Assembly (NCBI RefSeq): GCF_016482685.1
Contig: NZ_JACYHF010000029.1
Span: 1 to 64,000, forward strand
Source: Streptomyces sp. DSM 110735
GTDB lineage: Bacteria; Actinomycetota; Actinomycetes; Streptomycetales; Streptomycetaceae
DNA length: 64,000 nucleotides
Direction: 5' to 3'
Positions 16,263 through 24,369 of this stretch are shown in pieces. The notes beneath the pieces are model-generated. The model saw only the letters and a program-made list of their open reading frames with translations. It did no database searches and was not told the DNA's origin. A program made the position numbers and the translations under genes. How positions within the stretch are numbered: the stretch's first letter is position 1; the number at the start of each line of letters is the position of its first letter.

Positions 16263-17561
16263 ATGGTGACGGAAGACCGGTGCGGCCGGACTCGGCAGCT
16301 CGTGGACGCGCTGCGCCCGGAGGCGAAGGGCGCCCCGCTGTCCCGGCGCGCGGTGTGGGCCGATGTGGTGCTCGCCGTCCTGCTGACCGTCGTCGCTCTG
16401 TTCGTGGCGGTGCGCTGTCCCGGCGGCGGGCCGGTGGACGTCAATCCGCCTGTGGTGGACGTCGGGACGGGGATTCCGGCGCCGCCTCCGCCGCCCGGCC
16501 CTGATCAGGTGCCGGTGGAGGAGGAGCCCGCCTCCGTGCCGTGGGCCCTGGTCGTCCTGTCGACGCTGCCGCTGGCGGCCCGGCGCCGGTATCCGCTGAC
16601 CTCGTTCGTGGTGGTGCTGGGCGCGGCGCTGGCCATCGGCGGTTCCGTCTCCTGGATCACCGTGCTGGCCTGTGTCGTCGGGGCCTACGGCGCCGTCGTG
16701 TACAGCCGTTACCGGACGGCGGCGATCGCCGTGCTGGTGCTCGCCGCCACGCTGTCCGGTTTCGCCTTCCGCCATGCGGAGCCCCTGCTCCCCGCATGGT
16801 CCAGCCCGGGATTCGTGCTGCTGGTGGCGGGGATGCTGGCCAGTCTCGTCCGCTTTCTGCATCTGCGGCTGGCGTCCAGCCGGGACCGGGTGGCGGAGCT
16901 GCAGGCCGCTCAGGAGGAGGCCACGCGCCGCGCCGTCGAGGAGGAGCGGGCGCGCATCGCCGCCGAACTGCACGACGTGGTGACCCACAATGTGAGTGTG
17001 ATGGTGATCCAGGCGGGCGCGGCTCGCAAGGTGATGGACATGGCGCCCGAGCAGTCCAAGGAGGCGCTGCTGGCCGTCGAGGCGGGCGGCCGGGCCGCGA
17101 TGGCCGAACTCCGGCATGTGATGGGACTGTTGGTGGCTCCGGATCACGAGCGGCCCGACGGTCTGGAACCACAGCCGGGGCTCGCGCAGCTCGACGCGCT
17201 CGTCGCCCGTGTGCGCGCCGCCGGTACGCCGGTGAGCGTCGGGGTGTCGCTGCCGCGGGATCCGCTGCCGCCGGGGGTGGACCTCGCGGCTTACCGCGTC
17301 GTACAGGAGGCGCTGACCAACACGATCAAGCATGCGCGTGGTGCGCAGGCGTCCGTCGTGATCGGTCACACCGACGCCCGTCTGGAGATCGAGATCACGG
17401 ACACCGGTGGCGCCGGGGATGCTCCCCCGGTGCCGGGCAACGGCCGTGGCCACCTGGGGCTGCGCGAGCGACTGGCCGTTTACCGGGGCGAGTTGACGGC
17501 CGGACCGACCCGGTCGGGCGGCTACCGGGTGACGGCCCTCATCCCACGGAGCGCGGAATGA
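16263..17561 (+). CDS. NarL-type sensor histidine kinase
   Basis: A 432-residue membrane kinase of the HisKA_3 class. The N-terminal sensor has about five hydrophobic helices between residues 34 and 196, with a Pro-rich external loop near 70-82. The dimerisation motif with the phosphorylated His237 is AAELHDVVTHNVSVM. The ATPase domain has the N-box YRVVQEALTNTIKHA and a G-box GHLGLRERL. ATG 16263 follows CACAAT by 6 nt, suggesting a leaderless message. Its stop overlaps the response regulator start (ATGA). It is paired with the regulator and probably senses a cell-envelope signal handled by the divergent exporter. Confidence 0.93.
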   Translation: MVTEDRCGRTRQLVDALRPEAKGAPLSRRAVWADVVLAVLLTVVALFVAVRCPGGGPVDVNPPVVDVGTGIPAPPPPPGPDQVPVEEEPASVPWALVVLSTLPLAARRRYPLTSFVVVLGAALAIGGSVSWITVLACVVGAYGAVVYSRYRTAAIAVLVLAATLSGFAFRHAEPLLPAWSSPGFVLLVAGMLASLVRFLHLRLASSRDRVAELQAAQEEATRRAVEEERARIAAELHDVVTHNVSVMVIQAGAARKVMDMAPEQSKEALLAVEAGGRAAMAELRHVMGLLVAPDHERPDGLEPQPGLAQLDALVARVRAAGTPVSVGVSLPRDPLPPGVDLAAYRVVQEALTNTIKHARGAQASVVIGHTDARLEIEITDTGGAGDAPPVPGNGRGHLGLRERLAVYRGELTAGPTRSGGYRVTALIPRSAE

Positions 17562-18253
17562 CCGCGGACCGGGCGCCACTGCGCGCCGTCATCGCCGACG
17601 ACCAGGCCCTCGTCCGTACCGGCTTCAAGATGATCCTGGCCGCGGACGGCATCGAAGTGACGGCCGAGGCCGCCGACGGCGCCGAGGCGGTCGCTGCGGT
17701 GCGGCGTACGCGGCCCGACGTCGTCCTCATGGACATCCGGATGCCGGAGATGGACGGCATCGAGGCCACCCGGCGCATCCTCGCCGACGCCGCCCCGGAC
17801 GGAACCCGGGTCGTCATCCTCACCACGTACGACCTCGACCACTACGTCTACGCCGCGCTCACGGCCGGAGCCAGCGGCTTCCTGCTCAAGGACGTCAGCC
17901 CCGAGCATCTGGTCTCCGCCCTGCGCCTGGTGCGGACCGGCGACGCCCTCCTCGCGCCCGCCATCACCCGTCGGCTGATCGAGCGCTTCGCCCCTCGCAC
18001 CGAACCGCAGACCATCGCCCCGCACCGTGACGTGTCCGGTCTGACCCCGCGCGAACTCGAGGTGCTCCGTCTCCTCGCGACGGGCCTCAGCAACGCCGAA
18101 CTCGCCTCCCGGCTGTTCCTCAGCCCCACCACGGTCAAGAGCCACGTCGGCCGCATCCTGTCGAAACTGGACCTCCGCGACCGTGTCCAGGCCGTCGTCT
18201 TCGCCTACGAGACGGGGCTGATCGCGCCGGGGCAGGGTTGCCTGGACGACTGA
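17558..18253 (+). CDS. NarL/LuxR-family response regulator
   Basis: A 231-residue regulator. The receiver domain (about 8-125) has the acidic pair DD at 14-15, phospho-acceptor Asp59 (VVLMDIRMP), Thr in LTTYD and the conserved Lys in LLKDVSP. The LuxR-type HTH is at about 163-220 (LTPRELEVLRLLATGLSNAE, SPTTVKSHVGRILSKL). It is the partner of the overlapping kinase and is likely to act at the nested inverted repeats between kinase and ABC exporter. Confidence 0.95.
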   Translation: MTADRAPLRAVIADDQALVRTGFKMILAADGIEVTAEAADGAEAVAAVRRTRPDVVLMDIRMPEMDGIEATRRILADAAPDGTRVVILTTYDLDHYVYAALTAGASGFLLKDVSPEHLVSALRLVRTGDALLAPAITRRLIERFAPRTEPQTIAPHRDVSGLTPRELEVLRLLATGLSNAELASRLFLSPTTVKSHVGRILSKLDLRDRVQAVVFAYETGLIAPGQGCLDD

Positions 18254-18257
18254 CTCC

Positions 18258-18398
18258 GGGCGGGGCTGTGCGACATCAGCGTCTACGCGCCGTGCCGCCA
18301 TCGGGGACGACGTGGCAGCCATCGCCCTGTATCGACGCCATGGCCGCCGCGCGTTGTCGATCTACCTGGCCAAGCAGGGTCAGCGACAGGTCAGTTGA
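18258..18398 (+). pseudogene. Possible C-terminal gene remnant
   Basis: The 137-bp gap between the response regulator and the convergent MFS gene contains an open frame with no start. It reads DDVAAIALYRRHGRRALSIY, then a few more residues to TGA 18396-18398, with high GC3. It resembles the tail of a degraded gene. The parent is unknown, and chance openness in high-GC DNA is a real alternative. Confidence 0.25.
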
Positions 18399-19635
18399 GG
18401 CGCCGCTTCGCCCGGCGTCCGCCCGCGAGCACTATCCCGCCGCCCGCCATCGCCAGCCCGAGCAGTACTGCCCCGAACGCCGTCGTCCCGGTCGTCAGCC
18501 CGACCGCGTCGCTGAGGTAGCCCGCCAGGACCGGGAGGATGCCGGCCATGAGGTAACCGCCCACGTTCAGCGCGGCGTTGGCTTCCGCCAGGCGTGCCGG
18601 TGGCACGGCGGAGTTGAGCAGGGAGAGGCCGCCGAGCTGACCCATTCCCTGGCCCGCGCCCGCGAGCAGCGCCGCGAGGACGAATGCGACGACCGATGCC
18701 GTACCGACCGCCGTGATCAGCGCCGTCATGGCCAGCGCGGTCGCCGTGGCGCCCAACAGCAGTACCGTGCGCCGGTCCAGGCGCTGGACGGCGAACTGCA
18801 CGCCGGTCGCGGCGAGGAACATCACGAAGGCCAGGGCGCCCGCGACGACACGGCTGGTGGCGTGCAGCAGACCGGTCAGGAGCGACGGGCCGAGCGACAG
18901 CACGAACGAGGTGGCGGTGATGCCGGGGGCGAATACGGCGATGCCCCGCGCGAGTTGGCGCCCGCTGCCCGTCGGCACGCCGGGTACCCGGATCCAGACG
19001 CCATGGGCGGGCACCGCAGGGCGCTTCAACGGCATCCGCAGCACGGCGAGCACCGCCGTGAGCAACAGGACTGCCTCCACCGCGAAGACCGTCACCGTGG
19101 GCGCGGGCAGCGTCTCGGAGAGCACCCCGGCCAGGAGCGGGCCGAGACCCGCGCCGAAGACCATCGCGCAGGAGGCGAGCAGGGCACCGGCCCGCTTGCG
19201 GTCGGGTCCGGCCACGTCGCTCACGGCGGCCATCCCGGCGGAGACCACGGCGCCCACCGCGATGCCGGTGAACAGCCGGGCCGCGATCAGTGCGGCGACG
19301 CTCGTCGCGGTGGCGAAGATCAGGCACGCGGCCAGGGCGAGTCCCAGCGCGGGAAGCAGCACGGGTTTGCGGCCCAGCCGGTCGGAGACCACGCCGCACA
19401 CCAGCAGGGACCCGAGCAGTCCGACGATGTAGAACGCGAAGACCACGGTCAGCGTGCCCTGGGAGAAGCCGATGTCGCGCTGCCAGAGCACATAGAGCGG
19501 GGTCGCCGCGTTCGAGAGGACGAAGACCGCTGTGACCGGCCACGCGGCGAGCCACACCCACCACAGCGGAGCCGCGCTCGCCCCGCCCCTCTCTGTCGAC
19601 ACCGCGCTGACCTGCGCCGTTCGTTGTCCGGGCAT
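18391..19635 (-). CDS. MFS transporter (drug/metabolite efflux type)
   Basis: A 414-residue, 12-helix major facilitator. The loop 2-3 signature is GVVSDRLGRKPVLL, and further helices include LFTGIAVGAVVSAGMAAVSD and VVAFVLAALLAGAGQGMG. ATG 19635 is preferred because GGGAGGA lies 7-13 nt upstream; a GTG six codons earlier lies within that site. It is divergent from an ArsR-like repressor with a perfect 12-bp inverted repeat between them. This is the usual layout of an inducible exporter and its repressor. Exported compound unknown. Confidence 0.92.
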   Translation of the reverse strand: MPGQRTAQVSAVSTERGGASAAPLWWVWLAAWPVTAVFVLSNAATPLYVLWQRDIGFSQGTLTVVFAFYIVGLLGSLLVCGVVSDRLGRKPVLLPALGLALAACLIFATATSVAALIAARLFTGIAVGAVVSAGMAAVSDVAGPDRKRAGALLASCAMVFGAGLGPLLAGVLSETLPAPTVTVFAVEAVLLLTAVLAVLRMPLKRPAVPAHGVWIRVPGVPTGSGRQLARGIAVFAPGITATSFVLSLGPSLLTGLLHATSRVVAGALAFVMFLAATGVQFAVQRLDRRTVLLLGATATALAMTALITAVGTASVVAFVLAALLAGAGQGMGQLGGLSLLNSAVPPARLAEANAALNVGGYLMAGILPVLAGYLSDAVGLTTGTTAFGAVLLGLAMAGGGIVLAGGRRAKRRLN

Positions 19636-19654
19636 GACCGTTCCTCCCGACACC

Positions 19655-19708
19655 CCTTGTACGAGTCAAGTCGAACTTAGCAGGTAGTACGATAGAACTC
19701 GTACAAGG
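19655..19708. promoter_or_regulatory. Perfect 12-bp inverted repeat, ArsR-type operator pair
   Basis: CCTTGTACGAGT (19655-19666) and its exact complement ACTCGTACAAGG (19697-19708) are 42 bp apart centre to centre, about four helical turns. They lie between the divergent MFS and ArsR-like genes. Both promoters must lie within or beside this element, so I infer joint repression by the ArsR-like protein. Confidence 0.78.
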
Positions 19709-19756
19709 AATTCGATCCCGCCCGAGGAAGCCGGGTCGCGTCACGAGGAGCCGCGC

Positions 19757-20131
19757 ATGTCCGTCGCCGCAGGAACCGCCGCCACTCCCCCGCTGCCGGA
19801 GCCGCCCGGTCTTCCCGAGCCGCTGCCCGAGCCCGCGGTGGAGGACTTGCGTCTGGAGACCGTGCTCGCCGCGCTCAGCGATCCGCTGCGGCTCACGATC
19901 GTGCGCAAACTGCTGCTGGAGTCCGAGCGGTTCGACCACCCCTGCGGATGGTTCGGCCTCGACCGGCCCAAGTCGTCCCTCACGCACCACTTCAAAGCCC
20001 TGCGCGAGGCGGGCGTCACGCGTCAGCGGCAGTACGGACTCGAACGCCGCAGCCATGTGCGGGTCGAGGACCTCAACTCCCGCTTTCCCGGACTGCTGGA
20101 CCTCGTCACGGCGTGGCAGCCGCACGCGTGA
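19757..20131 (+). CDS. ArsR-type winged-helix repressor
   Basis: A 124-residue protein. After a Pro-rich, probably disordered first 30 residues, the winged helix spans about 33-110 (VLAALSDPLRLTIVRKLL, recognition helix PKSSLTHHFKALREAGVTRQ, wing RQYGLERRSHVRVEDL). No clear metal-binding CxC motif is present; a lone Cys is in HPCGWFG, so the inducer may be organic. Divergent from the MFS exporter with a shared operator. Confidence 0.9.
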   Translation: MSVAAGTAATPPLPEPPGLPEPLPEPAVEDLRLETVLAALSDPLRLTIVRKLLLESERFDHPCGWFGLDRPKSSLTHHFKALREAGVTRQRQYGLERRSHVRVEDLNSRFPGLLDLVTAWQPHA

Positions 20132-20174
20132 CACGGAGCCGGGACGTTCACAAGTGGAGTGCGCCGCACCGCGG

Positions 20175-20203
20175 TTGACAGCTCCGAGGGGGCCCGTCAG
20201 AGT
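20175..20203 (+). promoter_or_regulatory. Sigma-70-type promoter for a leaderless mRNA
   Basis: TTGACA (20175-20180), a 17-bp spacer and CAGAGT (20198-20203) lie 6 nt before GTG 20210. The predicted transcription start coincides with the start codon. Confidence 0.6.
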
Positions 20204-20209
20204 CCCGGC

Positions 20210-21673
20210 GTGAGCGAGACCATCGAGCTGACACCGGCCGAGACGCGTGTGTGGCAAGCCTTTCCGCGCGGCGAGTCCGTGGACTTCCGCGCCGAGGACG
20301 AGGACCCGGCACTCGACATCACACACGGCGCCGAACGCACCTTACGGGCAACGGTGTTGCGGGCTCTTTTGCTCAAGGCTCCACGGGAAGAGGGCGAGAT
20401 CGCCGCACTGAGAATCACCGGGGCGCGGATCACCGGCGTGCTGGACCTGAAGTACGCCTCGATCGACGCCGCCATCCGGTTGAGCCACTGCCGGTTCGAC
20501 AGCGTTCCCGATCTCTACGGTGCCCATCTGCGACAGCTCGATCTGAGGAACTCCGTTCTGCCGGGCCTGACTGCCGGGACCTTGCGGGTCGACGGGGTAC
20601 TGCGGATGACGGACTGCCGTATGAGCGGGCTGGTTCGACTCGCAGGGGCACAGATCTCCGGGGCGCTGTTCATGGAGCGGGCGGAGTTCACGGCGGCGGA
20701 CGGCTCCGAGCCGGTGCTGCTGCTCAACCAGGCAGAAATCGGGGATGACTTGTCGGCGCCGGAGCTGCGCGCGTACGGACAGGTACGGCTCACCGGAGCC
20801 TCCGTCGCCGGGCGAATCATTATTCAGGACGCCGAGTTCGACAACCCGGGCGGCATCGCACTGGACGCCCAGAACCTCACCGTGCAGGGGCACATACGGG
20901 CGCGGTGCTTACGCGCACGCGGGCGGATCGAACTCCGGGGCGCCCACATACCGGGCCGCCTCGATCTGTTCCACGCCCGCCTGTCGAACCCGGGCGGCAC
21001 GGCGCTGCGGGCGAGCAGTTGTGTCATCGGCGAGCTGTGGATAAGCCATGGTGACCGCATCAAAGGCACCCTGAACCTGCGCCGCTCCCACATCGAGATC
21101 CTGACCCTCGAACCGGATATGATCCCCGAACGGGTGCTCCTCAGCAATCTCCGGTACACAGTGCTCACCCCGCACGAACCCGCCGAGCGCCGCCTCCCCA
21201 TGCTGGAACGCGACGGCGGACCGTACGAACCCCATTCCTACGAGCAGTTGATGGCGGCGTACCGCCATGTCGGTGACGACGACGCGGCCCGGCTCGTCCA
21301 ACTCGCCAAACTGCGCCGCCGACGCGCCACGCTCGTCTGGTACGGGCGGCTGTGGGGGTACGTCCAGGACGCCACCGTCGGCTACGGCTTCCGCCCGTTG
21401 CGCGCGGCCGTCTGGCTGCTGTCGGTCATGGCCGTGGGGTCGATCGCGTTCGGCCTGCATCACCCGCGCCCCGTCAAGGCGGGCGAAGCCCCTGACTTCA
21501 ACCCGGTGTTCTACACCCTCGACCTGCTCCTGCCGGTCATCGACTTCGGCCAGGAGTCGGCGTTCGCGCCGCGGGGCTGGTACCAGTGGCTGTCGTACGT
21601 CCTGATCATCACGGGCTGGATCCTGGCGACGACGATCGTGACGGGCGTGACCCGTACGGTCAGCCGTCAGTGA
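20210..21673 (+). CDS. Membrane-anchored protein with pentapeptide-like beta-helix repeats
   Basis: A 487-residue protein often labelled in streptomycetes as a membrane-associated oxidoreductase, though I see no cofactor motif. Residues about 60-300 are irregular repeats of roughly 20 residues (ITGARITGVLDLKYASI, LRQLDLRNSVLPGL, LVRLAGAQISGALFMERAEF) that suggest a right-handed beta-helix. The C-terminal part has three or so hydrophobic helices (AAVWLLSVMAVGSIAFGL, PVFYTLDLLLPVIDF, WLSYVLIITGWILATTIV). GTG 20210 is placed right after a leaderless-type promoter; longer in-frame starts would enter that promoter. The function is unknown; the neighbours give no pathway. Confidence 0.8.
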   Translation: MSETIELTPAETRVWQAFPRGESVDFRAEDEDPALDITHGAERTLRATVLRALLLKAPREEGEIAALRITGARITGVLDLKYASIDAAIRLSHCRFDSVPDLYGAHLRQLDLRNSVLPGLTAGTLRVDGVLRMTDCRMSGLVRLAGAQISGALFMERAEFTAADGSEPVLLLNQAEIGDDLSAPELRAYGQVRLTGASVAGRIIIQDAEFDNPGGIALDAQNLTVQGHIRARCLRARGRIELRGAHIPGRLDLFHARLSNPGGTALRASSCVIGELWISHGDRIKGTLNLRRSHIEILTLEPDMIPERVLLSNLRYTVLTPHEPAERRLPMLERDGGPYEPHSYEQLMAAYRHVGDDDAARLVQLAKLRRRRATLVWYGRLWGYVQDATVGYGFRPLRAAVWLLSVMAVGSIAFGLHHPRPVKAGEAPDFNPVFYTLDLLLPVIDFGQESAFAPRGWYQWLSYVLIITGWILATTIVTGVTRTVSRQ

Positions 21674-21697
21674 CCTTGTGCAGTCCGTACGGGCCGT

Positions 21698-22660
21698 CTA
21701 CGCAACATGGCCCACTTCACGCATCAGCCTGGCCCGCTGGACAAGGGACGCAGCCGCCTTCTCCCACTCGGGAAAGGCGAAAGTGAACCCCGCCGCGCCC
21801 AGTCGCCCCGGCACCACCCTGCGGCTTTTGAGCAGCAGCTCCGTGTCCGAGCGCAGTACGAACGCGCCCAGCTCGGCCATCCAGCGCGTCGCGGGCAAGC
21901 CCAGCGGGACGCCCCAGGCAGTGCGCAGCGCTCGCATGAAGTCGCGGTGCGGAAGGGGACCGGGCGAGGAGAGGTTGACCGGTCCGTCGAGGTCGTCGTG
22001 GGCGATCAGGAACTCCACCGCTCGTACGAAGTCCTCTTCGTGGATCCAGGACACGTACTGCGCGCCGCCTGCCACCGGACCGCCGAGTCCGAGGCGCACC
22101 AGTCGTGAGAGTACGTCGAACACCCCGCCCCGGTCCGGGCTCATGACCATCGCCGCGCGCAGCGCCACCTTGCGGGTCGTGGGAGTCGGCGCCTCGGACT
22201 GTGCGCGTTCCCAGTTCTTCGCGATCTGGACGCTGTAGGACCAGTAGTCCGGCACGCCGTCCTCGGAGCCTCCGATCACTCCGGTCGCCTCGTCGTTCGC
22301 CGCGTCGAAACGGTGGGCGTAGACCGTCGCCGTACTCATCTGCAGCCAGACGCGCGGTGGCCGCGCGGCGGCGGCGATCGCCTCGCCGATGACCCGGGCG
22401 GAGTCGACTCGGGAGTCCATCATGGCTCGCAGGTTCTCGGCGGTGTAGCGGCAGGAGACGCTGCGTCCGGCCAGGTTGATCACGACGTCGCAGCCGTCGA
22501 CCGCCGCTGCCCAGGGGCCGAGAGTGGTCCCGTCCCATGCGATGTCGTGCGCCCGCGCGGGGCGCCGGGTCAGCACCGTGACCTCGTGGCCTGCCGCCGT
22601 CAGCGCACGGTCGAGAATCGCGCCCACCTGTCCGGTTCCCCCGGGCAGCACTACCTTCAT
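21698..22660 (-). CDS. TIGR01777-family NAD(P)-binding epimerase/oxidoreductase
   Basis: A 320-residue short-chain dehydrogenase-like protein. The Rossmann motif GGTGQVGAILDRAL is at residues 7-20. Family features include NLAGRSV (about 63-69), QMSTATVYAH and a shortened active-site YSVQIAKNWE in place of the classical YxxxK. The C-terminal DUF1731-like segment ends LPATRWMAELGAFVLRSDTE and PGRLGAAGFTFAFPEWEKA. ATG 22660 has GAGGGGGA upstream. A 14-bp palindrome lies 44 nt before the start. The substrate is unknown. Confidence 0.88.
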   Translation of the reverse strand: MKVVLPGGTGQVGAILDRALTAAGHEVTVLTRRPARAHDIAWDGTTLGPWAAAVDGCDVVINLAGRSVSCRYTAENLRAMMDSRVDSARVIGEAIAAAARPPRVWLQMSTATVYAHRFDAANDEATGVIGGSEDGVPDYWSYSVQIAKNWERAQSEAPTPTTRKVALRAAMVMSPDRGGVFDVLSRLVRLGLGGPVAGGAQYVSWIHEEDFVRAVEFLIAHDDLDGPVNLSSPGPLPHRDFMRALRTAWGVPLGLPATRWMAELGAFVLRSDTELLLKSRRVVPGRLGAAGFTFAFPEWEKAAASLVQRARLMREVGHVA

Positions 22661-22704
22661 CGAATCCCCCTCGGCTTCGCTCGACATGAGCCTAGCCCTT
22701 CTTT

Positions 22705-22718
22705 TTGAACGCGTTCAA
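22705..22718. promoter_or_regulatory. Perfect 14-bp palindrome upstream of the epimerase gene
   Basis: TTGAACGCGTTCAA reads the same on both strands and lies 44 nt upstream of ATG 22660, a position expected for a repressor site over the promoter. No regulator gene is adjacent. Confidence 0.6.
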
Positions 22719-23070
22719 CTCGAAGGGTGGATGCAGGGCAGGACGACGCGAGGCAGTGCCCATGGGGTCAGAAGATGGTCCGCTCGATCACGGAGCGGGT
22801 GGCGTCGTCGCGATTTCCGCCGGTCGGCAGCACGGCAAGCGGAATGCGACCCGGCACCGGCGGCACGCATCAGAGCCTCGCCGGGGACGGGCAGGTGCAC
22901 CGATGATGCGTCACCGCTCCGGGGGCGTCAACGGTTCGGCGGAGACTGGTTCTTGATGTGTGCGAGGCGGATTCGGCGCGGGTGACGGCGAACTCGTGCG
23001 TTGCCGATTTGTGACAAGTACAAGCCATTGACGTTGCCGGGAGCGGGCGTCCATCATCCTCGCCATGCCG
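22719..23070. other. Intergenic region without a convincing gene
   Basis: This stretch separates the epimerase and the sugar transporter. Short open frames exist on both strands, for example 43 codons from ATG 22770 (+), but none has a ribosome binding site or a recognisable product. I see only possible promoter words for the transporter, such as TTGACG near 23028. Confidence 0.5.
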
Positions 23071-23100
23071 TGTCAACGATGACATAAGTCAACGATGACA
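23071..23100. promoter_or_regulatory. Tandem TGTCA-ACGA-TGACA operators
   Basis: TGTCAACGATGACA (23071-23084) is an inverted repeat with TGTCA/TGACA arms. It is followed 16 bp later by AGTCAACGATGACA (23087-23100), so a 13-bp word is repeated directly. The pair ends 59 nt before the binding-protein start. They are likely the sites of the LacI regulator encoded at the end of this operon. Confidence 0.65.
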
Positions 23101-23159
23101 CCTCGGGACGGCATGCACCGATGCCGGCCGCGCCGCTCGCAATCCCGCAGGAGTCGTTC

Positions 23160-24188
23160 ATGTCTCGCATCACCCGCCAGCGTTCGACCGTCCTCAGAGC
23201 CGCCGCGTGTCTGGGTGTCGCGGCGCTCACCCTCACCGCCTGCGGTTCCGGCTCCGGTTCGGGTTCGGGGTCCGCGGGCTCCGGCTCGGGCGGGGTCAAG
23301 GTGGGGCTGATCACCAAGACCGACACCAACCCGTTCTTCGTGAAGATGAAGGAGGGCGCGGAGCGGGCAGCCAAGCAGAACCACGCCCAACTGCTGACCG
23401 CGGCGGGCAAGTTCGACGGGGACAACGCCGGGCAGGTCACCGCCATCGAGAACATGGTCGCCTCCGGGGTGAAGGGCATCCTGATCACGCCGAGCGACTC
23501 CAAGGCGATCGTGCCCGCGATCCAGAAGGCGCAGGCCAAGGGGGTCCTGGTCATCGCGCTGGACACGCCGACCGAGCCGCAGAGCGCGGTCGACGCGCTG
23601 TTCGCGACGGACAACCTCAAGGCGGGCGAGCTGATCGGGCAGTACGCCAAGGCGGCGATGAAGGGCAAGAAGGCGAAGATCGCCACACTCGACCTCGCGC
23701 CCGGTGTCTCGGTCGGCGTCCAGCGGCACGACGGCTTCCTCAAGGGCTTCGGTGTCGGTGCCAAGGACCCGTCGGTCGTCTGCTCGCAGGACACCGCGGG
23801 CGACCAGGCCAAGGGGCAGACCGCGATGGAGAACTGCCTCCAGAAGGAACCCGGCATCAACCTCGTCTACACCATCAACGAGCCCGCCGCGCTGGGTGCT
23901 TACACCGCGCTGAAGGCGAAGGGACGCGAGAAGGACGTGCTGATCGTCTCCGTGGACGGCGGCTGCACCGGCACCAAGGCTGTCAAGAGCGGGCAGATCG
24001 CGGCGACCGCTCAGCAGTACCCGCTGAAGATGGCTGCCGAGGGCGTCAAGGCCGTGGTCTCGTACGCCAAGGGCGGTAAGAAGGCGTCCGGTTACACCGA
24101 CACCGGCGTCAACCTGATCACCGACAAGCCGCAGTCCGGGGTCACCTCGAAGGACACCGCGTACGGCCTGGACAACTGCTGGGGCTGA
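23160..24188 (+). CDS. Sugar ABC transporter substrate-binding lipoprotein (FrcB/RbsB type)
   Basis: A 342-residue periplasmic-binding-protein-I-like lipoprotein. The signal peptide ends in the lipobox LTAC with Cys28, followed by a Gly/Ser linker (GSGSGSGS). The binding fold starts with VGLITKTDTNPFFVKMKEG, typical for pentose and fructose/ribose binders, and carries ITPSDSKAIVPAIQKAQ and the hinge segment NEPAALGAYTALKA. ATG 23160 has GCAGGAG 6 nt upstream. It is first in the operon with permease, ATPase and LacI regulator and resembles the fructose-type FrcBCA arrangement. The actual sugar cannot be assigned. Confidence 0.92.
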   Translation: MSRITRQRSTVLRAAACLGVAALTLTACGSGSGSGSGSAGSGSGGVKVGLITKTDTNPFFVKMKEGAERAAKQNHAQLLTAAGKFDGDNAGQVTAIENMVASGVKGILITPSDSKAIVPAIQKAQAKGVLVIALDTPTEPQSAVDALFATDNLKAGELIGQYAKAAMKGKKAKIATLDLAPGVSVGVQRHDGFLKGFGVGAKDPSVVCSQDTAGDQAKGQTAMENCLQKEPGINLVYTINEPAALGAYTALKAKGREKDVLIVSVDGGCTGTKAVKSGQIAATAQQYPLKMAAEGVKAVVSYAKGGKKASGYTDTGVNLITDKPQSGVTSKDTAYGLDNCWG

Positions 24189-24216
24189 TCCGCCCCGAGG
24201 CCGCACGCCACCGACC

Positions 24217-24255
24217 GGGGCGGCCGTCCCTACTCCCCTGAGGGACGGCCGCCCC
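24217..24255 (+). terminator. Intra-operon hairpin after the binding-protein gene
   Basis: A perfect 15-bp stem (24217-24231 with 24241-24255), a 9-nt loop, then pyrimidine-rich sequence. It lies between the binding-protein and permease genes. Such attenuators usually keep binding protein in excess over membrane components. Confidence 0.75.
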
Positions 24256-24369
24256 TCCCTTCCTCAACACCCGCCCGTGCTCACGCACTTCACAGCCGAG
24301 GCACCCCGGCGATTCCCGGAATCCCCGCCCCCGAAGTCCTCCCGCAAGACCCCTCGACAAGGACTCCGC

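Noticed and set aside
22770..22901. 43-codon frame between the epimerase and the sugar operon
   Set aside because: Codon use is partly normal, but there is no ribosome binding site, no hydrophobic or domain pattern and no recognisable homologue.
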